Below, in pieces: positions 42,144 through 51,194 of a DNA stretch of 64,000 bases. This stretch comes from Porphyra umbilicalis (lineage: Eukaryota; Rhodophyta; Bangiophyceae; Bangiales; Bangiaceae). A program made the position numbers and the translations under genes. Within the stretch, counting starts at the first letter, position 1. Each line of letters begins with the position of its first letter. The stretch covers positions 1-64,000 of the forward strand of contig KV918791.1 of NCBI GenBank assembly GCA_002049455.2. The letters run 5' to 3'. Below the pieces are notes generated by a model that ran no database searches, was not told the origin of the DNA, and saw nothing but the letters and a program-made list of their open reading frames with translations.

Positions 42144-43061
42144 ATGGCAGAGGCTGCCGCTGCCAGTGGTGAGCTGCCCCCTTCCTCCCGGTCCCCGTCA
42201 GTGGTCACGTTGACTGCGAAGCTCGAAGGCGTTTTGCAGCGGCTGCGCGCCGTGGAGGTCAGCGTGGAGGGGATGCGCGAGGAGCTGGATACCTCCCGCT
42301 CCGCCATGAATGGCATTGACGCGCTGCGAGCTGTTGCCCGACAAGAGCAGTACCGCATGGGGAGATCGCTACAAGCGTGCCTCCGCACCAGGGTGTTAGA
42401 ACGGCTCAAGGCCTGCCCTCCAGCAGCAACACGAGGCGGTCGCAGCGGTGGGCGGGGCGCTGCGGTAGCCGAGCGAGTGGCCGTCAAGTTTGAGGTGGAC
42501 GCCACTCGAGGCGCCCTGGACGAATTGGTACAAATGTTAAGTTTGGGCTACGAACCGTCCACGGGCCGCCGCTCCACCCGCCCGACCCGCAAGGTGTGCT
42601 TTACTTCTCCGCAGGACCTGCTGGCGGCATGTGGAGTCGCGCCCGAGGTGCTGTTGGATGTGACGATACGGTCTTTTGTGCGTCGCGGCAACCAGTCGAC
42701 ACCCGCGCGCGTGCTCATCGAGCGACACGTAGACGACGAGGGTACCGTGTGGTACGTTCTCTCGCGCGATGAAGCGGCTGAGACGGCGGAGGTGGCGGTG
42801 CGCGAGCGGGAGACGTGGAGTGAGAGGCGGAGAGCGTATGCTTATCCTCTGAAGAAGGAGACAGTGGCGATTGGAGACGTGAACGGACTCCCATCACGCT
42901 CTCCGACGACACTAGTGTGGCGAGCCTCGGCGGCATGCGGGGTAGCGGGCGTCGAGGGGGCCGACGCTGCTGGCAGAGTATGCTTGACACTGCCGGCGTG
43001 TGTTATCGAGGAGCTGGACGACCAGTTAACAGCACTCGTGTGCCCAGCCCAGCCGCAATGA
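42144..43061 (+). CDS. Hypothetical protein beside Tnp2-like transposase
   Basis: 305 residues from the ATG at 42144. Residues about 20-60 form a likely coiled coil (VVTLTAKLEGVLQRLRAVEV, SVEGMREELDTSRSAMNGID). The middle has a basic, disordered stretch (TRGGRSGGRGAAV). The rest is mixed sequence with VKFEVDATRGALDELVQMLS, VCFTSPQDLLAACGVAPEVL and VWYVLSRDEAAETAEVAVRE. No family recognised. The codon use is balanced, like the adjacent transposase halves and unlike the 0-30 kb genes. It may be an accessory element protein. The reading frame is clean and non-repetitive, which argues for a real gene. Confidence 0.52.
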   Translation: MAEAAAASGELPPSSRSPSVVTLTAKLEGVLQRLRAVEVSVEGMREELDTSRSAMNGIDALRAVARQEQYRMGRSLQACLRTRVLERLKACPPAATRGGRSGGRGAAVAERVAVKFEVDATRGALDELVQMLSLGYEPSTGRRSTRPTRKVCFTSPQDLLAACGVAPEVLLDVTIRSFVRRGNQSTPARVLIERHVDDEGTVWYVLSRDEAAETAEVAVRERETWSERRRAYAYPLKKETVAIGDVNGLPSRSPTTLVWRASAACGVAGVEGADAAGRVCLTLPACVIEELDDQLTALVCPAQPQ

Positions 43062-43635
43062 AGTATTTTTTTCTTCGCGCTCGACGCAAACAAAATTGAG
43101 AACCCGCCGCCGCTGTGGACGCAACGATGGTGATACCAACATGCAAAATGAGTATGAAGAGGGTAACTCAAGTCCTCAGTTTTGTGCTCCTGCCTCCTCT
43201 GAATCCCAGAGCTCACACCTGTGTACTCTCCGGGCGATACTCGCGCCCGCTCCAGGCCCCACGCTCTTATGCGTACACCCTCGATGGACCCTTCGATGTG
43301 CCCCCCGCAGTTTCTCGCACTCCGGGCGGTTCCCGATGCTGTGAGCGTGCCGCCCTCTCGCCACCAGCGAGCTCCAAAGGCGCTGCCCACAGCTGAGCGG
43401 GTTGGAAGACTGGGGCCGACTCAACTGCCCGTAGACGCCAGTCGTACGCACCACAGAGGATGGCGGGCCTAGTCACCTTCAGTGGCCGACCATCTGAAGG
43501 TGTATCTTCAAGGCCACGTCATTGTACTGGGAGACCCTCACTGCAGCGTTGAAGCTGATAATGGCAGCTGGCGTCCCTTATACGGCACAGAAAAAAAACA
43601 CAGGCGGACACGAAACCCACGTACCTGGCGAGTGT

Positions 43636-45102
43636 TCACCCGCTTCTGCTGGGGTATCCCGCCGCCCTCCCAAATACCTGCCACCTGTTCACCTCAGAAT
43701 GCAGCACCACCCCCTGTGGCGCATGCACCTCGCAGCCCGAGCCACATGCGTGCAATACCAAAGCACGACGCACGCAGGCCTTCAAAGGTAAAAAGAGAAG
43801 CCAATAACGACGCACAAAGCACTCGGTAGATCCAGATATAGGAGAAAAAGGATATACAAGAGCAGCGGCCAGTCCAGATCGAGTCGTGAAAAAAGCGGCA
43901 GTCAAAAAAAAGCGCACAGCGCAGGCGTCTTCCATCACTGCTGCTCCCTCCGCAACAGGCACCACACGCTCGTCCGAGTAGGGAGATACAGGCACGCCGA
44001 CAGCGTCGCCAACCAGAAGGTTTCCTTTCTTGCCACCACGCGTCGCTCGGCCCCGCCAGGTGATGGCGGTGCCCGTTGGGAAGTAATGACTTGCCACCAC
44101 CTGTGCCCCGTCGGGCAGTAGGTCGTCGCCGAGCTTCCCACCTGAGCACCTCCACACACCACCGGCTGCGCTCCATAGAGGTGATGCCGCGTCCAACTCC
44201 GCACGGATGCCCTTGTGCTCCACCCACTCCTTTGTCAAGCCAAAGTATTCCGGGTCCAGCGCCATGCGGGACGCTAGTTCCCCCTGCAAGAACCGCGTCA
44301 TGGCGCGCCCAGCGTCATCCCGCCCGCTCCCGGTGACTACCGCCCGCTTCAGCGGCTGATGCGCATTCTCAAAGAGCAGCTCTTGAAGGTGCCGAACATG
44401 GCCAACGAATGGGAGCACGAACTCCACCAACTCCCGCAGGCGGTGGAGGTTGGGGACGTCCAGCCGAAATCCAAAGGCCTCCGTGTCGGTGCAGCGGCAT
44501 GCCGAGTCCACGCGCTCGAAAAAGACGTCCGCGAGCCTCTTGATTTCCGCCATCGTCTGGCGGGCACGGCAGGCGGGAGCCCCGTCGAGGTCTACCCGAG
44601 GAAAGAAATAGATGGCACACACCAGAGAAGTGAATGAATCCACCACCTTCAACGCCGTTTGTAGAGGCGTGGTGTCAGTATCTGCCAACGTATGAGCGTC
44701 TTGCTGCACCCGACGGACGGCGAAGGAAAACACAGTCAAGGTTGCCGCCCACTCCGACACCCCTACAGCACTGACCTTGTCCCGCGTCTCGTTGTAGATG
44801 CGAGTGCTCGTAAACTGGCTCTGAGCCAACGCCTCGCGCAATGAGACACCTACACGCACCCTGTCCTCCTTCTTGAGAAGCTTGAACGTTGCGTCCACCA
44901 GACGGTGGGTCAAGCCGTGGAATATGAGGTGGTCGGGCGCGGTCAGCACACTTCGGTGGCCATCGAACATGCCCGCCGGCAGGCTCCTCGCCCAGGTGTG
45001 GAAGACGCTCTCGTCGGTGTCATACCGGATGCCCAGTACCTGGAGCCCCTTGCGCAGGTAAGCCTCGTCCGAGAGCGAGCTGTACCGCCGAGGTACCTCC
45101 AT
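43636..45102 (-). CDS. Tnp2/CACTA-like transposase, C-terminal half
   Basis: 488 residues from the ATG at 45102 (a GTG lies upstream), in one intact frame. The opening, SLSDEAYLRKGLQVLGIRYD, TDESVFHTWARSLPAGMFDG and LTAPDHLIFHGLTHRLVDAT, fits the part of Tnp2-type transposases that follows the second catalytic Asp. Later, LVEFVLPFVGHVRHLQELLF and ENAHQPLKRAVVTGSGRDDA supply a plausible catalytic-Glu region with the E-x(2)-H-x(2)-LK motif. The C-terminus includes hydrophobic, possibly degenerate text. The N-terminal half with the two Asp motifs is on the same strand about 4.2 kb upstream (49260-51194). The pair may be one gene split by an intron or an insertion. It would act on element ends in the nucleus. 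Confidence 0.6.
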   Translation of the reverse strand: MEVPRRYSSLSDEAYLRKGLQVLGIRYDTDESVFHTWARSLPAGMFDGHRSVLTAPDHLIFHGLTHRLVDATFKLLKKEDRVRVGVSLREALAQSQFTSTRIYNETRDKVSAVGVSEWAATLTVFSFAVRRVQQDAHTLADTDTTPLQTALKVVDSFTSLVCAIYFFPRVDLDGAPACRARQTMAEIKRLADVFFERVDSACRCTDTEAFGFRLDVPNLHRLRELVEFVLPFVGHVRHLQELLFENAHQPLKRAVVTGSGRDDAGRAMTRFLQGELASRMALDPEYFGLTKEWVEHKGIRAELDAASPLWSAAGGVWRCSGGKLGDDLLPDGAQVVASHYFPTGTAITWRGRATRGGKKGNLLVGDAVGVPVSPYSDERVVPVAEGAAVMEDACAVRFFLTAAFFTTRSGLAAALVYPFSPISGSTECFVRRYWLLFLPLKACVRRALVLHACGSGCEVHAPQGVVLHSEVNRWQVFGRAAGYPSRSG

Positions 45103-46880
45103 GCTGGCGCCCACGCGGGAGCCTCCACAGCGGTCGACACCGTAGCTGACCCCCCCCCCCCGACCTCAGCCGTCGGCACGCTCCGGCCACCAAGCCCAAT
45201 GTAGCTTAATCACGCTCCGCCCCCCCCCCCCCCCCCGCACGGAGCACAGCGAGGCACTCCAGTCCGCCATGCTCATTCTCGCAGAGCTCACCGCCACCCA
45301 ACGGTGCCGGCGACACACCCCACTGCCAGGATCACCGCGCGATTCCCCGTCCCCTCCGTGTCCCCTCGACACCAGCACAATCACAGGACGGCGCCGGTGT
45401 CGTCGATCCCCGCGTGCCTCTACCGACCAACGCCAGGACCACTAGTAAAACCACCCCCCCCGTTTCTCGACTCCTACGTGACGGCCACCCAATGGCAATA
45501 GCGACGCCTCCCGCCGCCATGAGCACCGCTCGTTTCCCCGCCCCCACCGTGTCCTCTCGACACCAGCGTAACCGTACAACGGCGACGGCGGCGTCAAGCC
45601 CCGCCGTCAGCACCCCCTCGCTCTTTCCCCCCCCCCCACGCCCTCCTTACTCGAGCCCATGTGCTACATGGCGACGATGGCGACACACCCCGCCACGGGG
45701 AACTACACTGCCCCCCCCCCCCGGCACACCACGCGGTCTTGTGCCCCCCCCTTGCGCTCACATGTTGCAAGTGTTGCCAGTCGATGGCGGCGACGGCTAT
45801 GCGCCAGACTCAGACAGCAAGAATGGCGGCCACGTCTATGTGCGACGGTGTCTCGACTTGACCGTCGTCCCGTCGCGCGACAGGATGATGAACAGGTGTG
45901 CGACGAGGCGCATAGGTGCAAGCTGAGAATGAAAAGCCAGGGGCCAAAGTGGGCCAACCGTTCCGAAGGAGCATGACCAGGTGACAACCTTGACCCATCG
46001 GGCGGAGTGTGTCCCTCCCCGTCGGTCATCTGGAAGCTTCAGAGTGGGCGGGGGCGCAATGCACGAGTGAAAACAGTGGGGGAGAACGTTTCCACAGGCA
46101 GACAGCGTCGGCGGCAAGAGGCACGGCCGACGGCTGCTCAGCCCGCCTACCCGCCACCATTACCAGGGCGTGACTGTCAGCGCGCCGTTCAATGACCCAG
46201 AGTAAGCTGTTGTCATGACCTGTCTTGAGATTAATTGAACACGAGTTGCTCGTGGTCGCTCTAACACGATGGAGCAAGGCAACGAGGTGATCGATGTGTT
46301 CCCGATCTTCCCTCTGCGTTGCGTGTGCGACTCGCACTCTGCTTTGATGGCGTAAGGTGTCTCCACACGACGAGTGGTCCCTGCATTGCGACTCTGAGGT
46401 TCGTTCGTCCACTGGGGTATGCCTGTTGACCGGGAGAGGCCAGTGAAGAATCCGAGGGAGAACTCATCACCGGCCACTCCTGCCAATATTGCGACAGCGT
46501 GGAAAGCTTCTCGCTGGGCCTCTGACTGCCTCACCCCCTCCCTGGTAGTTCTCTGGTTTTGTCTGGTGCATGCCCTCATTTAATTATCTTTCTTTTTCTT
46601 CTTCAGGCGGCGAAAACGAGGCAGGTGGCGCGCCAGAAGTGGAAAAATGCGGCCAAAACTCGGCGCGGTCGGGCGCGCGAGCTGGTCCGACGCCATTCGT
46701 CCAAAGGGACACGCGCGAGCTTCCCAAACATCCCCCGAACACGTACAAAGGAGGAAATGTCTACCTCTGGCATTCGCTGCCCTACCTCGCATACACAGCG
46801 GCTTCCCATCACCCTGCCCGCACGTTCCGTCTCACTTCCACATCCCCTTCTTCCTCTCTACCCTCTTTTACCGCAGCACG
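45103..46880. other. Interval between transposase half and plus-strand ORF
   Basis: About 1.8 kb, balanced composition, with C runs at 45143-45160 and 45219-45237. No domain is visible in any frame. Just before 46881 the sequence ctaccctcttttaccgcag resembles a splice acceptor, so an upstream exon of the plus-strand gene could lie here. I did not find one. Confidence 0.35.
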
Positions 46881-48368
46881 ATGGCGTCAGGGCGGCGCAA
46901 GGTGCGTCCCCGCCTGAACAGCACGGATTCGGGCAGTGATGACGCCGCTCCGCCCCCCCGTGCTGCATCAGCGCGCCGTGGCGGCCGCACAGCGGCAGCT
47001 GCTGCGGCGGCGTCGGTCATGCCCGCTGCCGCCACACCTATCGACCACAAAGCCACTGCTCGTGCCCTCATGGACATGATGCGCCCTGAGCTGGCGGCGA
47101 TGCTGGCGCCGTCAGTGACAGCATCGACGGCAGGGGGGGCAACCGCGGCGATGGGCTCGGCCTCCGAGGAAGCGGTGAAGAACCACATTGACGCAACCAT
47201 GCCGGGCCTGGTACGCGCGTCGGTCAAGGCGGAAATCCAGGTGCTGCTGGCCTCCCTCCCATCCCTAGTGGACGTTAAGTCCGCAGCGGCGGTCTGGTTG
47301 AGTCACACTCTCAAGCCAATTCTGAGCGACCTTCTCCTACAGCGGGGCGTGAAGCGCATGTCGACACAAGAGCTGCGTACGGCTGTGAACTCTGTGTTCA
47401 CTACGGCCAAGATTCGGGGCGTGCACGCCGCGTCGCTGACGCGCCGCATCCTTGGCCTGTTGAACGACCCGTCCGCGTCGGGGGACTTTATTACCTTCAA
47501 CTTCCCGCCCGTCCACAAAGTTGCAGACTACTGGACGGTTATCCACTTTAACAAGGTCGTGTACTTTGTTTATCACACTTTGCTCGTCGAGAACGGGGCG
47601 CTCCCCGTCGACAAGCAGCCGCACATTATCCGCGGGCGCAACAAGTTCAACCCCACCAGCATCAACCGCGTCGACGACGCTGCGCTGAGCGTTACCAGAA
47701 ACACCATCAACGACGGGCGATCCACGACACGGGGCATCTTCTTTGCCAAGCTGGCGGCGTCGTTTGAAGAGGGCAGCACCTGTGAGCAGCTGTTCCCGGA
47801 CGCCGCCATGCCAGAGCCGTCAGAGGCTGCCGGCCACCAGTACTTTGCGTACGAGATGACCTTGCTCGTGTCGGACAACGGGGAGATCCCGGCCGGATGT
47901 GGCGCAGCCGGTGCTGTCGCCGATCCCAGCGATGGTGCTGGCGCTGGAGGGGCGGCCGATGGCTCGGACGCCGACGTGCGACTCCTTCCCGCCGGCTTGC
48001 ACCGAGTCAAGCGGACGGGCTGCTTGGTGAACCTGGCAAAGTTGATGCTACAAGCGCTGGTCCGCAGCGCTCATATCTTCGATGAGCGCGTGCTGTTCGC
48101 TGTCGCCTGCTCATTGCGCCTGGTTATCACGTCCGATGACAAGTCGTGGATGACGTTGTCCCGCTCGCAGGTAGAGAATGCGCGTGGGCCCTGCTGCTGG
48201 GCCACAATGCTGCCTCGCTTGTCGCGACGCGTCGAGATGCGCGTAGAGATCCACACAATGTCACCAGAAGAGAGAGAGGCGCTGGTAGCGGATGAGGGCG
48301 GCCTCGCCGACGACCTCGCTGCAGCCACTGCTGCAAACGATGGAGGCGACAACCCCGACTGGTTTTGA
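46881..48368 (+). CDS. Hypothetical protein between transposase halves
   Basis: 495 residues from the ATG at 46881. A basic, Ser/Asp-rich N-tail (MASGRRKVRPRLNSTDSGSD) looks like a nuclear signal. Then ATARALMDMMRPELAAMLAP, an LKPILSDLLLQRGVKRMSTQ helix pair, and a mixed domain with NFPPVHKVADYWTVIHFNKV and VYFVYHTLLVENGALPVDKQ. The end is acidic (DDLAAATAANDGGDNPDWF). No family recognised. The composition matches the flanking transposase halves. It may be an element-encoded DNA-binding partner, as CACTA elements usually carry a second protein (TnpA-like), or a gene inserted into the transposase. It is transcribed opposite to both transposase halves. Confidence 0.55.
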   Translation: MASGRRKVRPRLNSTDSGSDDAAPPPRAASARRGGRTAAAAAAASVMPAAATPIDHKATARALMDMMRPELAAMLAPSVTASTAGGATAAMGSASEEAVKNHIDATMPGLVRASVKAEIQVLLASLPSLVDVKSAAAVWLSHTLKPILSDLLLQRGVKRMSTQELRTAVNSVFTTAKIRGVHAASLTRRILGLLNDPSASGDFITFNFPPVHKVADYWTVIHFNKVVYFVYHTLLVENGALPVDKQPHIIRGRNKFNPTSINRVDDAALSVTRNTINDGRSTTRGIFFAKLAASFEEGSTCEQLFPDAAMPEPSEAAGHQYFAYEMTLLVSDNGEIPAGCGAAGAVADPSDGAGAGGAADGSDADVRLLPAGLHRVKRTGCLVNLAKLMLQALVRSAHIFDERVLFAVACSLRLVITSDDKSWMTLSRSQVENARGPCCWATMLPRLSRRVEMRVEIHTMSPEEREALVADEGGLADDLAAATAANDGGDNPDWF

Positions 48369-49259
48369 TTCTTTGTCTGAGGGGTCCACGGTTTGTGCCA
48401 GTTAAAAGTGTATCGTTTTTTCATCCAGTTCCGACTCTCGCTTCGCACTTTTTAGAACACTGGTCGCACAGTGCCACAATCACCAATCGCCCACGGCGGC
48501 CTCGGCGGCACCACAACAAGGCGACGGGAGCACCCTCTCTACTGCTCCCACCACTCCCCCAGCCGCTACAAAGGCCTTCAAGTTCCCCGCCTGAGTCTGA
48601 GGAGGCCGTAGAAGGCGGGAGTATCCGGCTCCCCCGCACCACCAACACCGATGAGGCGTGCAGCGACGTGGACCTTCGGCCCATGTGGCACGCCCGCGGA
48701 GGCTTCGACTGGCGACGCGGCTGCTCCGCCACAGTGCCGCTCCAACTCCATTCGAGGAGAGCTCGTTGAGGAATCTGACATTGGTGCTAGCGCTGCGGTC
48801 AGGCGTGATAGAGGGGGCGCTGAAAGGCACAGCGACACAGCGGCGCCCATCGGGGCGGAGGGAGGACTGGGGCGATCTCAGCGCAAACGTATGACGCAGT
48901 AACTGAGTTGGGGAACGCGGGGACAGTCCTATCACATACGACGGCACCAGCCCGTGGCCGTGGGGCATCCACACTACGATTAAGGGCTGACATTTCAAGT
49001 GGCATCACGCGCGGGGAGAGCGGTGCTATGCGGTGGGAATGATACATGACCGCGACCGCGCGGTGGGCTGCCGTGCGTTCGACACCGTTCGGCCACCGCA
49101 GCGCCCGCCGACCGCAGAGGCGGCGCCAGTGCTCTTCCAAGCGCGCTGCCAAAATGAGGAGCCTGAGGACGGTGCCTTTCTTTGCAAAGGAGAGCTTAAC
49201 GGTGATGGGTGAGATACTATGAAACTTAACGGTGCGCGACGGCGCTGAAAACGGCGCCT
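48369..49259. other. Convergent spacer inside the element
   Basis: About 890 bp between the end of the plus-strand ORF and the end of the transposase N-half. Short frames only. The transposase end has a possible splice donor (AAAG|gtttgcatg, about 49278-49290 on the minus strand), so this may be part of an intron on that strand. Confidence 0.35.
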
Positions 49260-51194
49260 TTATTCTTCATCCGACCCATGCAAACCTTTCCATGCATCAC
49301 GGAACGCTCGGCACACAGACGAAGTCCTAAAGGTCGTGCGTAGCAGCTCCGCATCCGCGGCAGAACCCTCCATCCCGTAGCGACTCCCTTCGTGCTCACG
49401 CAACCGGTACGAGCACAAGGAGCAAGGTGCTGTTGCACTTGACCCCATCATCTTGCTGGTCTTTGACACCTGCAGATAGTCACCAACGAAGCAAACTAGG
49501 TCCGCAAAAACACGAAGTGGCTTCCTGTCCGGCGTCTCCACCACCCAACCTTGCGTTGCGCCGGTGACAACGTCCGAGGTGATAGCATCGAGGACCACGT
49601 CAGAGCTGATACCCGGGGGAGTGGCGGCTATGGTCCTTGCAGCGTGGCTGCTGCACCGGTCGGCATACAACCACAGCAGGTAGTCCATGTACACCCCGCC
49701 CAACGACGCCGGCTTTCCCGTCCGCGGGTTAAAGTCGTCGCTGTTAAGCCGGAGGTAGAGGGTAGTATACGGCATACCATCGATAAAGCCGCGCCGGGGC
49801 CTCCCCACGGGTGGCGACTCGTCGTTGGGTATTGCATGGTGCTCTGGCTGCACAGCAGATAGCTCGACGCGCGTGATGGTTACCATAGGCTCGGCGACGG
49901 CCGACGCCCACGACATAGAGGGAAAAGAGGTGCGGTGCCAATGGCGCACGATCACTTCCCCGCCGTCCCCACCGTCCCCAGCGCACCCGCCGCCATGTCC
50001 GCTCCCGACGGACAACACCAGGTCACCGGCGTGCTTGCCGTGGTGCCTCTCCAGCCCCGATACAGCGGCGAGAAAGGACGCCCCCACCAGGATGGCACCG
50101 GGCACGACCCGCCCATCGGCCAGCGACACATCCACAGCTTGACCGACGTGAAAAAGTTGGCCGTCCAGCTGGAAAACGGGCACCGTACCGGACGGCGCCA
50201 GGGTGTGCGAAACGCGTTGCAAACAGCAGGGGGTGTCAATGAACTCGGGCTCGAGGTCTGCCATGCCTTCGGCGCGGGCATCTGAAGCCAAAAATCGCTC
50301 AAAAGTTCCTTGAAACGCGAAGTCCCGCCGCACGTGCTCACTCGGCGGCACGTACCGGACGGCCACTACATTCCCGTCTTTGTCCTGGGCCGTACAGGTC
50401 TTGGTCTGCAGCATCCACTTGGCCTCCACCTGGGGCGCCACGCCGTACCGCAATGTGTTGGCGCATGGCAGTGGTAGCGGGTGCTCGTCGTTCCACCCTT
50501 GCCGGATGATGTTGTAGAGACCTTCGCTGGCATGGTTCTGGCCGCGCAAGAGAAAGTAGGCAAATAGATCCTGCGGCTGCTTCATGCCGATAGAGAGGGG
50601 CGGAGGGGCACGCGGCTCGAGGTGTTCGGGGTTGGGGGACGGTGACTGCGTTGCCCCGACGCGACCATCCTCGACTGCACTCTCGCCATCGCCGGCGGCC
50701 TCGGGCTCCTCGTCGCTGTCCTCCTCGGAGATGAGGCGCTCCCAGGGAAGTACATAGGGCTCCACCTCCCCGTCACTGTCGTCGTCTGACGACGCGACGA
50801 TGCTCCCACTGCCTCCGCCCGAGCCACCAGCCGGAGGGGGTCCAGCGCCGATGGCGCCTCGTACCGACCAGCCAAGAAGGTCACAGTAGTTGGTAGAGAG
50901 GGGGGTTGTGGACGTTTCGCGGTTCGCGGAGGCAGCCACCATGTCGACAGCATCAACATTGAGTGGGGGGGTAAGTGACCTGGCGTCCTCGGCCGTGGTC
51001 GCACGGCCAACTGCGTCCGACGACGGCGTGGCGGTAGATGCGGGGAGCAGCGGGGCACCGCACGCCACGGAGGAAGATGGCGGCAGAGCGCTAGCGCCTG
51101 CAGCAGCGACGGCTTCCTCCCGACGGGCCCGCTTCCGCTTCGCGCTGCCGTGAGTGGCTAGGCCCGTCGGGGTCAGGAGGGGGTTGCGACCCAT
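49260..51194 (-). CDS. Tnp2/CACTA-like transposase, N-terminal half
   Basis: 644 residues from the ATG at 51194. A basic nuclear-signal-like stretch (SAKRKRARREE) is at about 17-27, followed by acidic Ser/Asp regions (SSDDDSDGE, SEEDSDEEPE). A folded part starts LFAYFLLRGQNHASEGLYNI. The first catalytic-Asp block reads LYLRLNSDDFNPRTGKPASL, equivalent to the DGFNP motif of Tnp2 proteins. The second reads FADLVCFVGDYLQVSKTSKM then SATAPCSLCSYRLREH, equivalent to the D-x-x(n)-C-x-x-C segment. No Glu region follows. The frame ends soon after (KGLHGSDEE), and the expected remainder lies at 43636-45102. In Tnp2 families this is the DDE nuclease that cuts element ends. It is complete or split depending on whether the two halves are spliced. 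Confidence 0.65.
   Translation of the reverse strand: MGRNPLLTPTGLATHGSAKRKRARREEAVAAAGASALPPSSSVACGAPLLPASTATPSSDAVGRATTAEDARSLTPPLNVDAVDMVAASANRETSTTPLSTNYCDLLGWSVRGAIGAGPPPAGGSGGGSGSIVASSDDDSDGEVEPYVLPWERLISEEDSDEEPEAAGDGESAVEDGRVGATQSPSPNPEHLEPRAPPPLSIGMKQPQDLFAYFLLRGQNHASEGLYNIIRQGWNDEHPLPLPCANTLRYGVAPQVEAKWMLQTKTCTAQDKDGNVVAVRYVPPSEHVRRDFAFQGTFERFLASDARAEGMADLEPEFIDTPCCLQRVSHTLAPSGTVPVFQLDGQLFHVGQAVDVSLADGRVVPGAILVGASFLAAVSGLERHHGKHAGDLVLSVGSGHGGGCAGDGGDGGEVIVRHWHRTSFPSMSWASAVAEPMVTITRVELSAVQPEHHAIPNDESPPVGRPRRGFIDGMPYTTLYLRLNSDDFNPRTGKPASLGGVYMDYLLWLYADRCSSHAARTIAATPPGISSDVVLDAITSDVVTGATQGWVVETPDRKPLRVFADLVCFVGDYLQVSKTSKMMGSSATAPCSLCSYRLREHEGSRYGMEGSAADAELLRTTFRTSSVCRAFRDAWKGLHGSDEE

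Larger units (their letters stand above)
43636..51194 (-). mobile_element. Tnp2/CACTA-like DNA transposon core
   Basis: The two transposase halves on the minus strand, in correct 5'-3' order, define the core. The plus-strand ORF at 46881-48368 lies within it, and the one at 42144-43061 beside it. I did not find terminal inverted repeats or target duplications by eye. The true borders therefore remain open and could extend to about 42.1 and 51.4 kb. Confidence 0.55.
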
